Notes under the pieces: generated by a model
The model's database searches: none
What the model was told of the DNA's origin: nothing
The model's input: the letters and a program-made list of their open reading frames with translations, nothing else
Made by a program: the position numbers and the translations under genes
NCBI RefSeq assembly: GCF_900112225.1
Contig: NZ_FOLD01000016.1
Span: 1 to 64,000, forward strand
Direction of reading: 5' to 3'
DNA: 64,000 bases
From: Massilia yuzhufengensis
Lineage (GTDB): Bacteria > Pseudomonadota > Gammaproteobacteria > Burkholderiales > Burkholderiaceae_D
Shown here: in pieces, positions 37,201 through 46,497 of the stretch
Numbering within the stretch: position 1 is the stretch's first letter
Layout of the letters: every line of letters begins with the position of its first letter

Positions 37201-38195
37201 GCGCCGGCATGGCGGCGCGCTCGCTGCTGCTGGTCCCGGTGGTGGTGGGCGACCGGGTGCTGGGCGCGCTGACGGTGCTCAGCCTCGAGGCGCGCGGCTA
37301 TGGCCAGGTCCATCTCGACATGCTCGAAACCCTGGCCGCCTACGTCGGCGTGGCAATCGACAATGCCGAGGCCTACCACCGCCTCAAGGAAACCCAGGTC
37401 CAGCTGGCGGCGCAGGAAAAACTGGCCTCGCTCGGTTCGCTGGTGGCGGGCGTCGCCCACGAGCTCAATACGCCGATCGGCAACAGCCTGCTGATGGCCA
37501 GCACGCTGCAGGAAAAGACCAGCGACATTGCCGCGCGTTTCGACGAATCGTCGTTGCGCCGCTCCGAGCTGGCCGACTACATGTCGGCCTCGCGCGAGGC
37601 GGCGGGACTGATCATGCGCAGCCTGCACAGCGCCGCCGAACTGGTGAACAGCTTCCGCCAGGTCTCGGTCGACCAGGCCAGCGCGCACCGGCGCCGCTTC
37701 GACCTGGCCCAGGCCTGCCTGGAAATCGCGGCGACGCTGATGAATACGGTGCGCCTGGCCGGGCACCGGCTCGAACTGGAGGTCCCCGCGGGGATCGTGA
37801 TGGACAGCTTCCCCGGCCCGCTGGGCCAGGTCGTCATCAACTTCGTCAACAATGCGATGCTGCATGCCTTCGAAGGGCCGGGCGGCGTCATGCTGCTGCG
37901 CGCCCAGCTGCTCGATGGCGGCGCGGTGCGGATCGAGTTCCGCGACGACGGGCGCGGTATCCCGCCAGCCCACCTGGCGCGCATCTTCGACCCCTTCTTC
38001 ACCACGCGCATGGGGCAGGGCGGCACCGGCCTGGGCCTGAACATCACGTGGAACATCGTCACCAGCCTACTGGGCGGGACCGTGCGGGTGGAGAGTGTGC
38101 CCGGGCAGGGCGCGGTTTTCATCCTGGACCTGCCGCTGCGCGCGCCGGACCCGCAGGTGCAGGAAGCGCCGGCCGTGGCGGCCGGCGAGCACTGA
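34275..38195 (+). CDS. Beta-propeller sensor histidine kinase (two-component propeller, Y_Y_Y, GAF)
   Basis: A 1306-residue protein. Signal peptide about 1-29; periplasmic double propeller (about 35-680) built from repeats such as LWFGTQAGLNRYD and LWIGTAAGL; Y_Y_Y domain (about 690-775); transmembrane segment (about 785-805); coiled coil (about 815-855); GAF domain (about 860-1010); kinase H box with His1062 in GVAHELNTPIG; HATPase_c (about 1160-1290; DDGRGIP, GTGLGLNITWNIV). Start ATG 34275 preferred over the upstream TTG. Usual HTCS proteins also carry receiver and AraC domains; both are missing here, so a separate regulator is needed. Confidence 0.88.
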   Translation: MLALKPGPRLALTALLLLWMWSWAGGAHAAPRSLRFERLSIEQGLSQQSVLAILQDRRGFLWFGTQAGLNRYDGYRVTTYRNDPDKPDSIPDNYVMAAHEDAQGRLWFGTKGGLARFDHATGKFIRYAPPESGNRRAGNRSVLKIVPAPGGGLWLATGDGLLHVDPQSGAFRSYRHDPDMPGTLRDNRVNALALDNKGNLWIGTAAGLDRLVPGADRFEHIDVDGADQQRNTVMALSMGPRDTLWIGTAAGLEAWRLKDGRAGAQAARRHIGSQDGMGDARVNALYHDSGGTLWVGTDMDGLKWLDPASGRFLSYRNDPADQHSLSDNQVSAMLVDRTGTLWAGTMFGGVSRTDLASGGFTRYGGNEGLGRAKVRSIAEEPGGRLWIGTTGDGLMRMERPGGRIERVGRGGEPGDVITALALARGRTWIGTPTGLAWRDAAGRFGQTPLGASPGANYVQAIHAGRSGTLWIVTRGGLSALAPGEDKVRSWRHDPDDPLGLGENYGFTVLEDRQGIVWIGTETGLERYDPATGRFTRFRREPANPNGLRHSRIYYLMESARGELWVGTAGGLHRMENGKDGVRFRFYPFAVGHEALPIGAMLEDSHGYIWASTTAGITRVDAATGHAKNYTAKDGLVDGSYFVGAALRSGDGQLYFGGINGLTAFMPDSIRDNPYPPEVVITDFLVLNRSRATPNFHEQTELTLSHRDSVFALEFAALHYADPDGNRYAYQLEGFDQGWVDTDAGRRFASYTNLDAGDYVFRVRASNKDGVWSERPATLKITITPPFWKTWWFRTLAVLATLALFTIGYRLRIRALVAQKLLLEREVGARTDELRRQKESAERRKQEVEVQKEVVEQAHRNIALLSDIGRTLTANLDTEAIMRTLYEHVHALMDATLFAAILRHPERGTLEYVYTVVDGERGAAFEIPEEPNLHLASWAIVRGREVLSGDLPHELLEYLPGLPPERAMELALPCAWRAGMAARSLLLVPVVVGDRVLGALTVLSLEARGYGQVHLDMLETLAAYVGVAIDNAEAYHRLKETQVQLAAQEKLASLGSLVAGVAHELNTPIGNSLLMASTLQEKTSDIAARFDESSLRRSELADYMSASREAAGLIMRSLHSAAELVNSFRQVSVDQASAHRRRFDLAQACLEIAATLMNTVRLAGHRLELEVPAGIVMDSFPGPLGQVVINFVNNAMLHAFEGPGGVMLLRAQLLDGGAVRIEFRDDGRGIPPAHLARIFDPFFTTRMGQGGTGLGLNITWNIVTSLLGGTVRVESVPGQGAVFILDLPLRAPDPQVQEAPAVAAGEH

Positions 38196-38198
38196 GCC

Positions 38199-39146
38199 CT
38201 AGGCGAGAACGTTGCGCGGCTGGCCCGCGGCCCAGGCCTCGATGTTATCGACCAGCATGTCGGCCAGGGTCTGCATCGCGCCGGCACTGGCCCAGGCCAC
38301 GTGCGGCGTCAGGATGAAGTTCGGCAGGCGCAGGCCCAGCAAGGGGTTGCCGGCCGTGGGCGGCTCCTTGCTCAGGACGTCGAAGCCGGCGCCGCCGATG
38401 GTGTTCGACATGAGCGCGCCGGCCAGCGCCGCCTCGTCCACCAGCCCGCCGCGCGCGGTATTGATCAACAGCGCCGTCTTCTTCATCAGCCCCAGTTCGC
38501 GCGCGCCGATCATGTGGCGGGTCTGTTCGCTCAGTGGCAGGTGCAGGCTGACGACGTCGGAGGTGGCCAGCAGTTCGTCCAGCGGCAGCTGCACCACGCC
38601 GTCGTCCATGATGCGCGAGCGCGAGGTGGCGGCAATCTCCATGCCGAAGGCGCGCCCGAGCTGCGCCACCTTTTTTCCCAGCGCGCCGTAGCCGACGATG
38701 CCCAGGCGGCTGCCGGCCAGGTCGCCGATCGGGTGGTCCAGCAGGCAGAAGCGGCTGGACGTCTCCCAGCGCCCCGCCTCGACGTCGAGGGCGTAGGCGC
38801 GCAGGTTGCGGCGCAGCGCCAGCAGCAGGGCAAAGCAGTGTTCCGGCACCGAGACCAGCGAATAATCGCGGATGTTCGACACGACGATGCCGCGCGCGCG
38901 GCAGGCGTCGAGGTCGACGTTGTCGGTGCCGGTGGCGGCGATGGCCACCATTTTCAACTCCGGCAGCTGGTCGAGCGCGGCGGCGCGCAGCGGCACCTTG
39001 TTGGTGACGGCCACCGTGGCTCCGGCCAGGCGCGCCACCACCTCGTCTTCGCGGGTGCCCGCATGGTCCTGCCAGGCGTGGGCAAAGGCGGGTGGGCGGA
39101 CGATTGCCTGCAGGCTGTCGCGGTCGAGGAAGACGATTCGGTGCAT
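38199..39146 (-). CDS. D-2-hydroxyacid dehydrogenase (NAD-dependent)
   Basis: A 315-residue protein starting at ATG 39146. Rossmann motif LGIVGYGALGKKVA, catalytic Arg in NTARGGLVD, Glu in FDVLSKEPP and His in LTPHVAW give the triad of the family (glycerate/hydroxypyruvate or 2-ketoacid reductases). It reduces a 2-oxo acid to a D-2-hydroxy acid with NAD(P)H. It converges on the propeller kinase gene with a 3-bp gap. Confidence 0.88.
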   Translation of the reverse strand: MHRIVFLDRDSLQAIVRPPAFAHAWQDHAGTREDEVVARLAGATVAVTNKVPLRAAALDQLPELKMVAIAATGTDNVDLDACRARGIVVSNIRDYSLVSVPEHCFALLLALRRNLRAYALDVEAGRWETSSRFCLLDHPIGDLAGSRLGIVGYGALGKKVAQLGRAFGMEIAATSRSRIMDDGVVQLPLDELLATSDVVSLHLPLSEQTRHMIGARELGLMKKTALLINTARGGLVDEAALAGALMSNTIGGAGFDVLSKEPPTAGNPLLGLRLPNFILTPHVAWASAGAMQTLADMLVDNIEAWAAGQPRNVLA

Positions 39147-39193
39147 GGCGGGCTCGCAGCTGGAGAAATCATGATTGTAGACCCGGGAACGAC

Positions 39194-39220
39194 AAAAGAC
39201 AGGGCGGCGCCCTGCCTTTT
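39194..39220. terminator. Bidirectional terminator-like hairpin
   Basis: CAGGGC / GCCCTG core with GGC loop, extended by AAAAG / CTTTT arms across one mismatch. It lies 26 bp past the stop of the Lys/Ala-rich gene and gives T-runs in both directions. Confidence 0.7.
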
Positions 39221-39245
39221 GCAATATGGGGGCCTGGGCGGCCTG

Positions 39246-39599
39246 TTATTTGGCGCCGGCGGTCTGGTCGTGGGCCTTGGCTTCGGCATGGTCTGCTGCC
39301 TTGTCGGCCTTCGCTTCCGCCTTGTCGGACTTGGTTTCGGCCTTCTTGATGGCCGCCTTCTTGTCCGCCTTGGCCTTGCTCTTGGCGGCGTCCGCTTTTG
39401 CCTCGGCGACATCCTTGTCCGCTTCGGCGGTGGCCTTTTCTACCTTGGCATCGGCCTTGGCAACCTGTTTGTCGTGCCTGGCCTCGGCCTGCGCGACTTC
39501 CCTGGCGGCCTTGGCGTCGGCCTTGGGGGCGGTGGCCTGGGCGAAGGCGGAAGCGGCGAACAGGCCGGCGATCACGGTAGCAACGATCTTGCGCATCAT
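39246..39599 (-). CDS. Exported Ala/Lys-rich low-complexity protein
   Basis: A 117-residue protein with a signal peptide (MMRKIVATVIAGLFAASAFAQ). The mature part is a long helix of alternating Ala, Lys, Asp and Glu (KADAKVEKATAEADKDVAEA), resembling histone H1-like tails or a coiled coil, but exported. Start ATG 39599 (or 39596) preferred because GAGG is well spaced. Function unknown; a periplasmic spacer or cell-envelope protein is possible. Confidence 0.65.
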   Translation of the reverse strand: MMRKIVATVIAGLFAASAFAQATAPKADAKAAREVAQAEARHDKQVAKADAKVEKATAEADKDVAEAKADAAKSKAKADKKAAIKKAETKSDKAEAKADKAADHAEAKAHDQTAGAK

Positions 39600-39798
39600 G
39601 GCATTCCTCATGTCAGGTGGATGGGTCGGGGCGATCCCCGCAGGACTGTGGATTCAACGTGGGGCCGGAAAGTGGCGTTGACCGTATTTACATCCGCTTA
39701 CATATTGCACAACACCAGTATGCAGGGTTAGGTGGCGTACAGTCGCGGCGGGCAGGCCGGCACTACACTGTCCCGACGCCGATAGACGGAGGTGCCCC

Positions 39799-42435
39799 AT
39801 GCCAGACGCGCTCGCACTGTACAAAGCCAAGCGCAATTTCGACATCACGTCGGAGCCTGCCGAGGGCGGCGTTGCGAACACGGAAGCCTTGACCTTCGTC
39901 ATCCAGAAACACTGGGCGACGCGCCTGCATTACGATTTCCGCCTGGAACTCGACGGGACGATGAAAAGTTGGGCCGTGCCCAAGGGACCGAGCTACGACA
40001 CCCTCGACAAGCGCATGGCCGTGCATGTCGAGGACCATCCCATTTCCTATGCCGATTTTGAGGGCACCATTCCGCCAAAGCAGTACGGTGCAGGCAAGGT
40101 CATCATCTGGGACAAGGGCACCTGGTCGCCGATCGGCGACCCGCACGAAGGCTACCGCAAGGGCAACCTCAAGTTCGAGATCCGCGGCCACAAGATGCAC
40201 GGCCGCTGGGTGCTCATCCGCATGAAAGGCCGCGGCGACGACAAGCAGGAGCCCTGGCTCCTGATCAAGGAAAAAGACGAATATGCCCGGCCGGCCGACG
40301 AATTCTCAGTGGTGGACGAGATGCCAGACAGCGTGAAAAAACTTCCCATGCCAAAACCCGCGCGCGCCAAGGTCGCCGCGCTGAAGGCCGAGGCCGACGG
40401 CGACGCGCCGCCCAAGCCGGCACGCAAGCGCGCAGCCGCGAAAGCGCCGGCAAAGCCGGCTGCGAAGGCGGCTGCCAAGACCACCCGCAGCAGGAAAGGC
40501 AGCGCGCTCGCCATCCCCGAGGGCGCGGTGGCGGCGGCGCTGCCGGACGACTTCGCGCCTGAACTGGCTACCCTGGTCGATGCGCCGCCGCACGACCCGG
40601 AGAACTGGGTGTTCGAAGTCAAGTTCGACGGCTACCGCATGCTGGCGCGCGTGGAAAACGGCGACGTGCGCCTGGTCACGCGCAACGCCAACGACTGGAC
40701 CGCCAAGCTCAAGCCGCTGCAGGACGAACTGGCGCGCATGGCGCTGCCCGACGGCTGGTACGACGGCGAGATCGTGGTCAACGACGAACAGGGCAAGCCG
40801 AACTTTGGCCTGCTGCAGATGGCCTTCGATGGCGTGCGCACCGGCGACATCGCATTCTTCCTGTTCGACGCGCCGTATTGTGGCGGCTACGACCTGCGCG
40901 AGGTGCCGCTGATCGAGCGCCGCGCGGTGCTCGAGCGGGTCCTGAAAAAGGCGAAGTCCGACAAGGTGCGCTTCTCGGCCGAGTTCGGGGACAACCCGGC
41001 CGAGCTGGTGGTTGCGGCCTGCAAGATCGGGCTGGAAGGGGTGATCGGCAAGCGCCGCGATTCGCGCTACGTGCAGCGCCGCTCGCCGGAATGGATCAAG
41101 CTCAAATGCGGCCTGCGCCAGGAATTCGTGATCGGCGGCTTCACCGATCCGAAGGGCTCGCGCAAGGGCATCGGCTCGCTGCTGCTGGGGACCTACGACC
41201 GCGAGGGCAAGCTGCGCTACGCCGGCAACGTGGGCTCGGGCTTCAATCACGCGTCGCTGAAGGACATCGCCGCGCGCCTGGAAGCGCTGCGCACCGGCGA
41301 CAGTCCCTTCCCGCCGCGCGCGGTGCCGGGGCGCCAGCACCACTGGGTCAAGCCGGTGCTGGTGGCCGAAGTGAGCTTCTCCGAGTGGACCAATACGGGT
41401 TCGGTGCGCCATCCCGTGTTCCAGGGCCTGCGCGAGGACAAGCCGGCGCGCGGCATCACCCGCGAAGAGCCGCGCCACATCGATGACATCGCCAAACCGG
41501 CGCTGGCCGACGCGCCGGTCAAGCCGCCGCCGGCCGGCCTGCATGGCAAACTGCCGGAGTCGCTGCGGGTGACCAACCCCGAGCGCGTGGTCGACCCGTC
41601 CACCGGCATTACCAAGCTGGACGTGATCCGCTACTACGCGCTGGTGGGCGAACTGATGATGGAGCACCTCAAGCGCCGCCCGCTCACGCTGGTGCGCGCG
41701 CCATCGGGCATCAGCGCCGAACTGGTGTTCCAGAAGCACGCCGACGTGAAAAAGCTGCCGGGCGTGAAGCAGATGGACGCCGCGCTCGACCCGAGCAATC
41801 CGCCGATGCTGGAAATCGTGGGGGTCGAGGGCATCCTGTCGGTGGCGCAGTGGAACGCCATCGAGCTGCATACGCAGAACGCCTTCGCCAAAAGCTACGA
41901 GACGCCCGACCGCATGGTGTTCGACCTCGACCCGGGCGAGGGCGTGGAGTGGCCCGCGATGCAGGAAGCGGCGCAGATCATGCACGCCTTCCTCGAAGAA
42001 TTGGGACTGCCCGCGTTCCTGAAGACCAGCGGCGGCAAGGGGCTGCACGTGGTGGTGCCGATCAAGGGCGAGTATGGGTGGGATACCGTGAAAGCCTTCT
42101 CGCAGGCCATCGTGCGCCACCTGGCCGGCACGCTACCGGACCGCTTCGCCTTCAAGAGCGGGCCGAAGAACCGGGTTGGCAAGATCTTCATCGACTACCT
42201 GCGCAACGGCCGCGGCGCGACCACGGTGTGCGCCTGGTCGGCGCGGGCGCGGCCGGGGATGGGGATCTCGGTGCCGCTGGCCTGGGACGAACTGCCAAAG
42301 CTGAAATCGAGCACGCAGTGGACGGTGGCGAATGTGCACACGCGGCTGGACAAGGGCAACGCGCCGTGGGAGGGGTTCGCGAAGGCGGCGAAGGGCTTGA
42401 GCAAGGCGATGAAGGTGTTGGGGTTTGAGCCGTGA
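39799..42435 (+). CDS. ligD: DNA ligase D (phosphoesterase-ligase-polymerase)
   Basis: An 878-residue protein with the Pseudomonas-type order. 3'-phosphoesterase domain about 25-175 (QKHWATRLHYDFRLE); Lys/Ala-rich linker about 195-235; ATP-dependent ligase about 250-545 with nucleotidyl Lys275 in EVKFDGYR and motif VIGKRRDSRY; primase-type polymerase about 575-870 with catalytic Asp709/Asp711 in FDLDPGEG and SGGKGLHV. It seals double-strand breaks with Ku in non-homologous end joining. It converges on the Ku-containing operon. Confidence 0.96.
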   Translation: MPDALALYKAKRNFDITSEPAEGGVANTEALTFVIQKHWATRLHYDFRLELDGTMKSWAVPKGPSYDTLDKRMAVHVEDHPISYADFEGTIPPKQYGAGKVIIWDKGTWSPIGDPHEGYRKGNLKFEIRGHKMHGRWVLIRMKGRGDDKQEPWLLIKEKDEYARPADEFSVVDEMPDSVKKLPMPKPARAKVAALKAEADGDAPPKPARKRAAAKAPAKPAAKAAAKTTRSRKGSALAIPEGAVAAALPDDFAPELATLVDAPPHDPENWVFEVKFDGYRMLARVENGDVRLVTRNANDWTAKLKPLQDELARMALPDGWYDGEIVVNDEQGKPNFGLLQMAFDGVRTGDIAFFLFDAPYCGGYDLREVPLIERRAVLERVLKKAKSDKVRFSAEFGDNPAELVVAACKIGLEGVIGKRRDSRYVQRRSPEWIKLKCGLRQEFVIGGFTDPKGSRKGIGSLLLGTYDREGKLRYAGNVGSGFNHASLKDIAARLEALRTGDSPFPPRAVPGRQHHWVKPVLVAEVSFSEWTNTGSVRHPVFQGLREDKPARGITREEPRHIDDIAKPALADAPVKPPPAGLHGKLPESLRVTNPERVVDPSTGITKLDVIRYYALVGELMMEHLKRRPLTLVRAPSGISAELVFQKHADVKKLPGVKQMDAALDPSNPPMLEIVGVEGILSVAQWNAIELHTQNAFAKSYETPDRMVFDLDPGEGVEWPAMQEAAQIMHAFLEELGLPAFLKTSGGKGLHVVVPIKGEYGWDTVKAFSQAIVRHLAGTLPDRFAFKSGPKNRVGKIFIDYLRNGRGATTVCAWSARARPGMGISVPLAWDELPKLKSSTQWTVANVHTRLDKGNAPWEGFAKAAKGLSKAMKVLGFEP

Positions 42436-42460
42436 GTGGTGATGCAAAAAAAAATTGGGC

Positions 42461-42560
42461 GGGACAATGCCAGTGGCATTGTCCCGGCCTGCGCCGGGAC
42501 GACGGTTTTTCAGCTGGCTGATCAAACGGCGAATCGATTGATCCGCTACCCCTGAACCGT
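42461..42560. repeat. Palindromic block between ligD and App1-like gene
   Basis: A perfect 11-bp hairpin GGGACAATGCC / GGCATTGTCCC (loop AGT) at 42461-42485 followed by family A-like units CCGGCCTGCGCCGGG and CGTCCCGGCC. An A-run at 42446-42454 lies left of the hairpin, so on the minus strand it could work as a terminator for the Ku operon. Confidence 0.75.
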
Positions 42561-42597
42561 CGTCCCGGCCAAGTTCGCACCGCAGCCCCGTTGCCCT

Positions 42598-44028
<1,431 letters not shown>

Positions 44029-44041
44029 GGTGGCAGGGCGC

Positions 44042-44275
44042 TCAGAACTCGTTCTTGTAGATGCCGCGGATATTGGTCACCATCAGCGCCGCCTGCAAGG
44101 CGATCAGGGCCCAGGCCTCGTCGTGGATGCCCCAGACAATCCACAGCACGTTACTGAGGATGAAGGTGCAAAAGCCGAACACGCGCCGGTCAGCGCGCTT
44201 GGAGCCGATCAGGTAGGCCGCGTACAGGGTGACCAGCATCGCCGGCCACTGGAGGAAGTCGATGAATTCATCCAT
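44042..44275 (-). CDS. Small membrane protein, 77 aa
   Basis: Two to three hydrophobic helices (about 10-25, 33-50, 53-70) with short loops; PAMLVTLYAAYLIGSK and FCTFILSNVLWIVWG are the clear spans. No named family. It starts 3 bp after the Ku stop and ends 13 bp before the App1-like start, so translation is probably coupled. Confidence 0.7.
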   Translation of the reverse strand: MDEFIDFLQWPAMLVTLYAAYLIGSKRADRRVFGFCTFILSNVLWIVWGIHDEAWALIALQAALMVTNIRGIYKNEF

Positions 44276-44278
44276 CCT

Positions 44279-45337
44279 CTACGCCGCCTTCTTGCGGCGC
44301 GCGGGAGCGGCGCTGGTCTTGGCGGCGGCCTTCTTTGCGGCGGCCTTGGGCGCGCCTTTGGCGGCCGAGCGCTTGGGCGCCACGCCGCTGGCGGCAACCC
44401 GGTCGCTGCTGTGCGCCGGGGCCTTGCGCGCACGCGGCGCTGGGGCTTCTTCCTCGTCGTCCGCGGCGGCGGTTTTGCGCTTCTTCGATGGCGGCGGTTC
44501 GTCGTCGTCATCGTCGTCTTCCTCAGGCGCGGCCTTGCCGGGCTTCTTGCCCAGGCTGGCCTGCAGCAGCGACACCAGGTCGATGACCTTGCCGGTCTCG
44601 CGCTTCTTTTCGCCCGGTTCCGGCATGGTGATGGTCTTGGTCTGGTGCGCCTTGACCTTCTTCTCGATCAGCGCCATCACGTCTTCGCGGTAGCTGTCGT
44701 GGTATTGCTCGGGTTCCCAGTCCTCGGCCATGCCCTGCACCAGGGCCATCGCCATTTTCAGTTCCTTGTCGGTGACCGCCGCCTTCTTGTCGCTGGCGGC
44801 CGGGATCTTGAGGTCGCCCGGGTCGCGCAGTTCATCCGCGTAGCGCAGCGTATTGAGGACGATGGCGTCGCCCACGCACACCAGCGCGCACAGGTGCTGC
44901 TTGACGCGGATGACGACCCGCGCAATGCCAATCTTGCCGGCCTTGCGCAGGGTCTCGCGCAGCAGCGCGTAGACCTTGTCGCCGCCCTTGCCGGGGGCGA
45001 GGTAATAGGGCTGCTCGAAGTACAGGAGCGAGACATCCTCGGCATCGACGAAGCCGACGATGTCGATGGTCTGGGTGGCTTCCGGGTTGGCGCGCCGCAG
45101 GTCTTCGTCCGACAGCACGACGTATTCGCCGCTGCTGTATTCATAGCCCTTGACGATGTCGTCCCAGGAGACTTCCTTGCCGTTGCCCTTGTTGTAGCGC
45201 TTGAAACCGACCGGCGAAAAGTCGCGCCGGTCGAGCATGGTCAGGTCCAGCCCCTTGTTGGCGACGGCGGGGTACATATCGACCGGGATGTGGACCAGCC
45301 CGAAACTGATCGCCCCCTTCCACATGCTGCGCGGCAT
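44279..45337 (-). CDS. ku: Ku DNA end-binding protein
   Basis: A 352-residue protein. Ku core (about 1-255) begins MWKGAISFGLVHIPV and includes YFEQPYYLAP and the ELKMAMALV helix. An extended C-terminal tail (about 256-352) has an Asp run and Lys/Ala repeats (APKAAAKKAAAKT), longer than in minimal bacterial Ku and likely to help DNA binding or LigD recruitment. The homodimer rings broken DNA ends for LigD. It is 25 bp downstream of the SDR gene. Confidence 0.95.
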   Translation of the reverse strand: MPRSMWKGAISFGLVHIPVDMYPAVANKGLDLTMLDRRDFSPVGFKRYNKGNGKEVSWDDIVKGYEYSSGEYVVLSDEDLRRANPEATQTIDIVGFVDAEDVSLLYFEQPYYLAPGKGGDKVYALLRETLRKAGKIGIARVVIRVKQHLCALVCVGDAIVLNTLRYADELRDPGDLKIPAASDKKAAVTDKELKMAMALVQGMAEDWEPEQYHDSYREDVMALIEKKVKAHQTKTITMPEPGEKKRETGKVIDLVSLLQASLGKKPGKAAPEEDDDDDDEPPPSKKRKTAAADDEEEAPAPRARKAPAHSSDRVAASGVAPKRSAAKGAPKAAAKKAAAKTSAAPARRKKAA

Positions 45338-45362
45338 AAGCGTTCTCCTGTATCTTCCTGGT

Positions 45363-46328
45363 TTATTCGCCGACCACGCCGGTGATCGGCAGCACGATGC
45401 CGGTGATGTAGCCCGAGCACACCGACGAGGCCAGGAACACGTAGGCCGGCGACAGTTCTTCCGGCTGCGCGGGGCGCTTGAAGGTGGTGCTGGCGCCGAA
45501 CTCCTTGATCTTGTCGGGAGACTGGTCGGCCGGGTTCAGCGGCGTCCACACCGGGCCTGGCGCCACCGCGTTGACGCGGATGCCCTGGTCGATCAGGCTC
45601 GCGGCCAGCGACATGGTGAAGGCGTGGATCGCGCCTTTGGTGCTTGAATAATCGAGCAGCTTGCCGGAACCTTTGAGCCCGGTCACCGAGCCGGTGTTGA
45701 CGATGGCGGCGCCGCGCTTGAGGTGGGGCAGGGCGGCGCGCGCCATGTGGAAGTAGCCGTAGATATTGGTGCGGAAGGTCTCGTCGAGGCGCTCGTCGGT
45801 GATGTCCAGCAGCGAGCCGGCGTGCTCCTGGAAGGCGGCGTTGTTGACCAGGACATCCAGGCGGCCGAATTCGGCCACCACTTGTTCCACCGCCGCATTG
45901 CAGAAGGCCGGGTCCTTGACGTCGCCCGCGATGGTGATGCAGCGCCGCCCCTCGGCCTCGATGCAGCGCCTGGTCTCGGCCGCGTCTTCGTCTTCGCTCA
46001 GGTACATCACCGCGACATCCGCGCCTTCGCGCGCGAACAGCACCGCTACTGCGCGCCCGATGCCGGAGTCGCCGCCGGTGACGATGGCCGACAGGCCTTC
46101 GAGCTTGCCGCTGCCTTTGTACCCCTCGGCCATGAATTTCGGCTTGAGCGCCATCCGGGCTTCGATGCCCGGCTTGGCCAGGTGCTGCTCGGGCATCGGC
46201 GGCGCCGGCTCGTCGACGCCGGTCTGCACGGCGTCCTTGCTCTCTTCCTTCTGCCCGCCCGCGTCCTTCTGGTCTTGCCGGCTCTGGATCGCCTTCTGCT
46301 TGTTCGCTACGTCGTCCTCGTGTGCCAT
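45363..46328 (-). CDS. SDR-family oxidoreductase (YghA-like)
   Basis: A 321-residue protein from ATG 46328 with GGGAGC upstream. Charged N-terminal extension (about 1-45), NAD(P) motif VTGGDSGIGRA, NNAA, and catalytic YSSTK. The C-terminus (CSGYITGIVLPITGVVGE) is typical of the stress-induced glucose/ribitol dehydrogenase-like SDRs. It heads the Ku operon, a pairing also consistent with general stress genes. Substrate unknown. Confidence 0.88.
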   Translation of the reverse strand: MAHEDDVANKQKAIQSRQDQKDAGGQKEESKDAVQTGVDEPAPPMPEQHLAKPGIEARMALKPKFMAEGYKGSGKLEGLSAIVTGGDSGIGRAVAVLFAREGADVAVMYLSEDEDAAETRRCIEAEGRRCITIAGDVKDPAFCNAAVEQVVAEFGRLDVLVNNAAFQEHAGSLLDITDERLDETFRTNIYGYFHMARAALPHLKRGAAIVNTGSVTGLKGSGKLLDYSSTKGAIHAFTMSLAASLIDQGIRVNAVAPGPVWTPLNPADQSPDKIKEFGASTTFKRPAQPEELSPAYVFLASSVCSGYITGIVLPITGVVGE

Positions 46329-46497
46329 TGCAGTGCTCCCGTGAAGATTCAATCGACCGGGAGAGTATTCAACGGGGCCACCGGGGCGACGGTGCGCTCC
46401 CACACACTCGGAGACAAGTTTCTCCTATCCGGCCCGGAGGCTTTATGGCAAACTCGCCCTCGTTTTGTCACAAAATTGCTTGTCAGGGAGAAAAGCG

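Noticed and set aside
34320..37973. A 1217-codon open frame on the minus strand
   Set aside because: Antisense shadow of the propeller kinase; no domain and biased composition.
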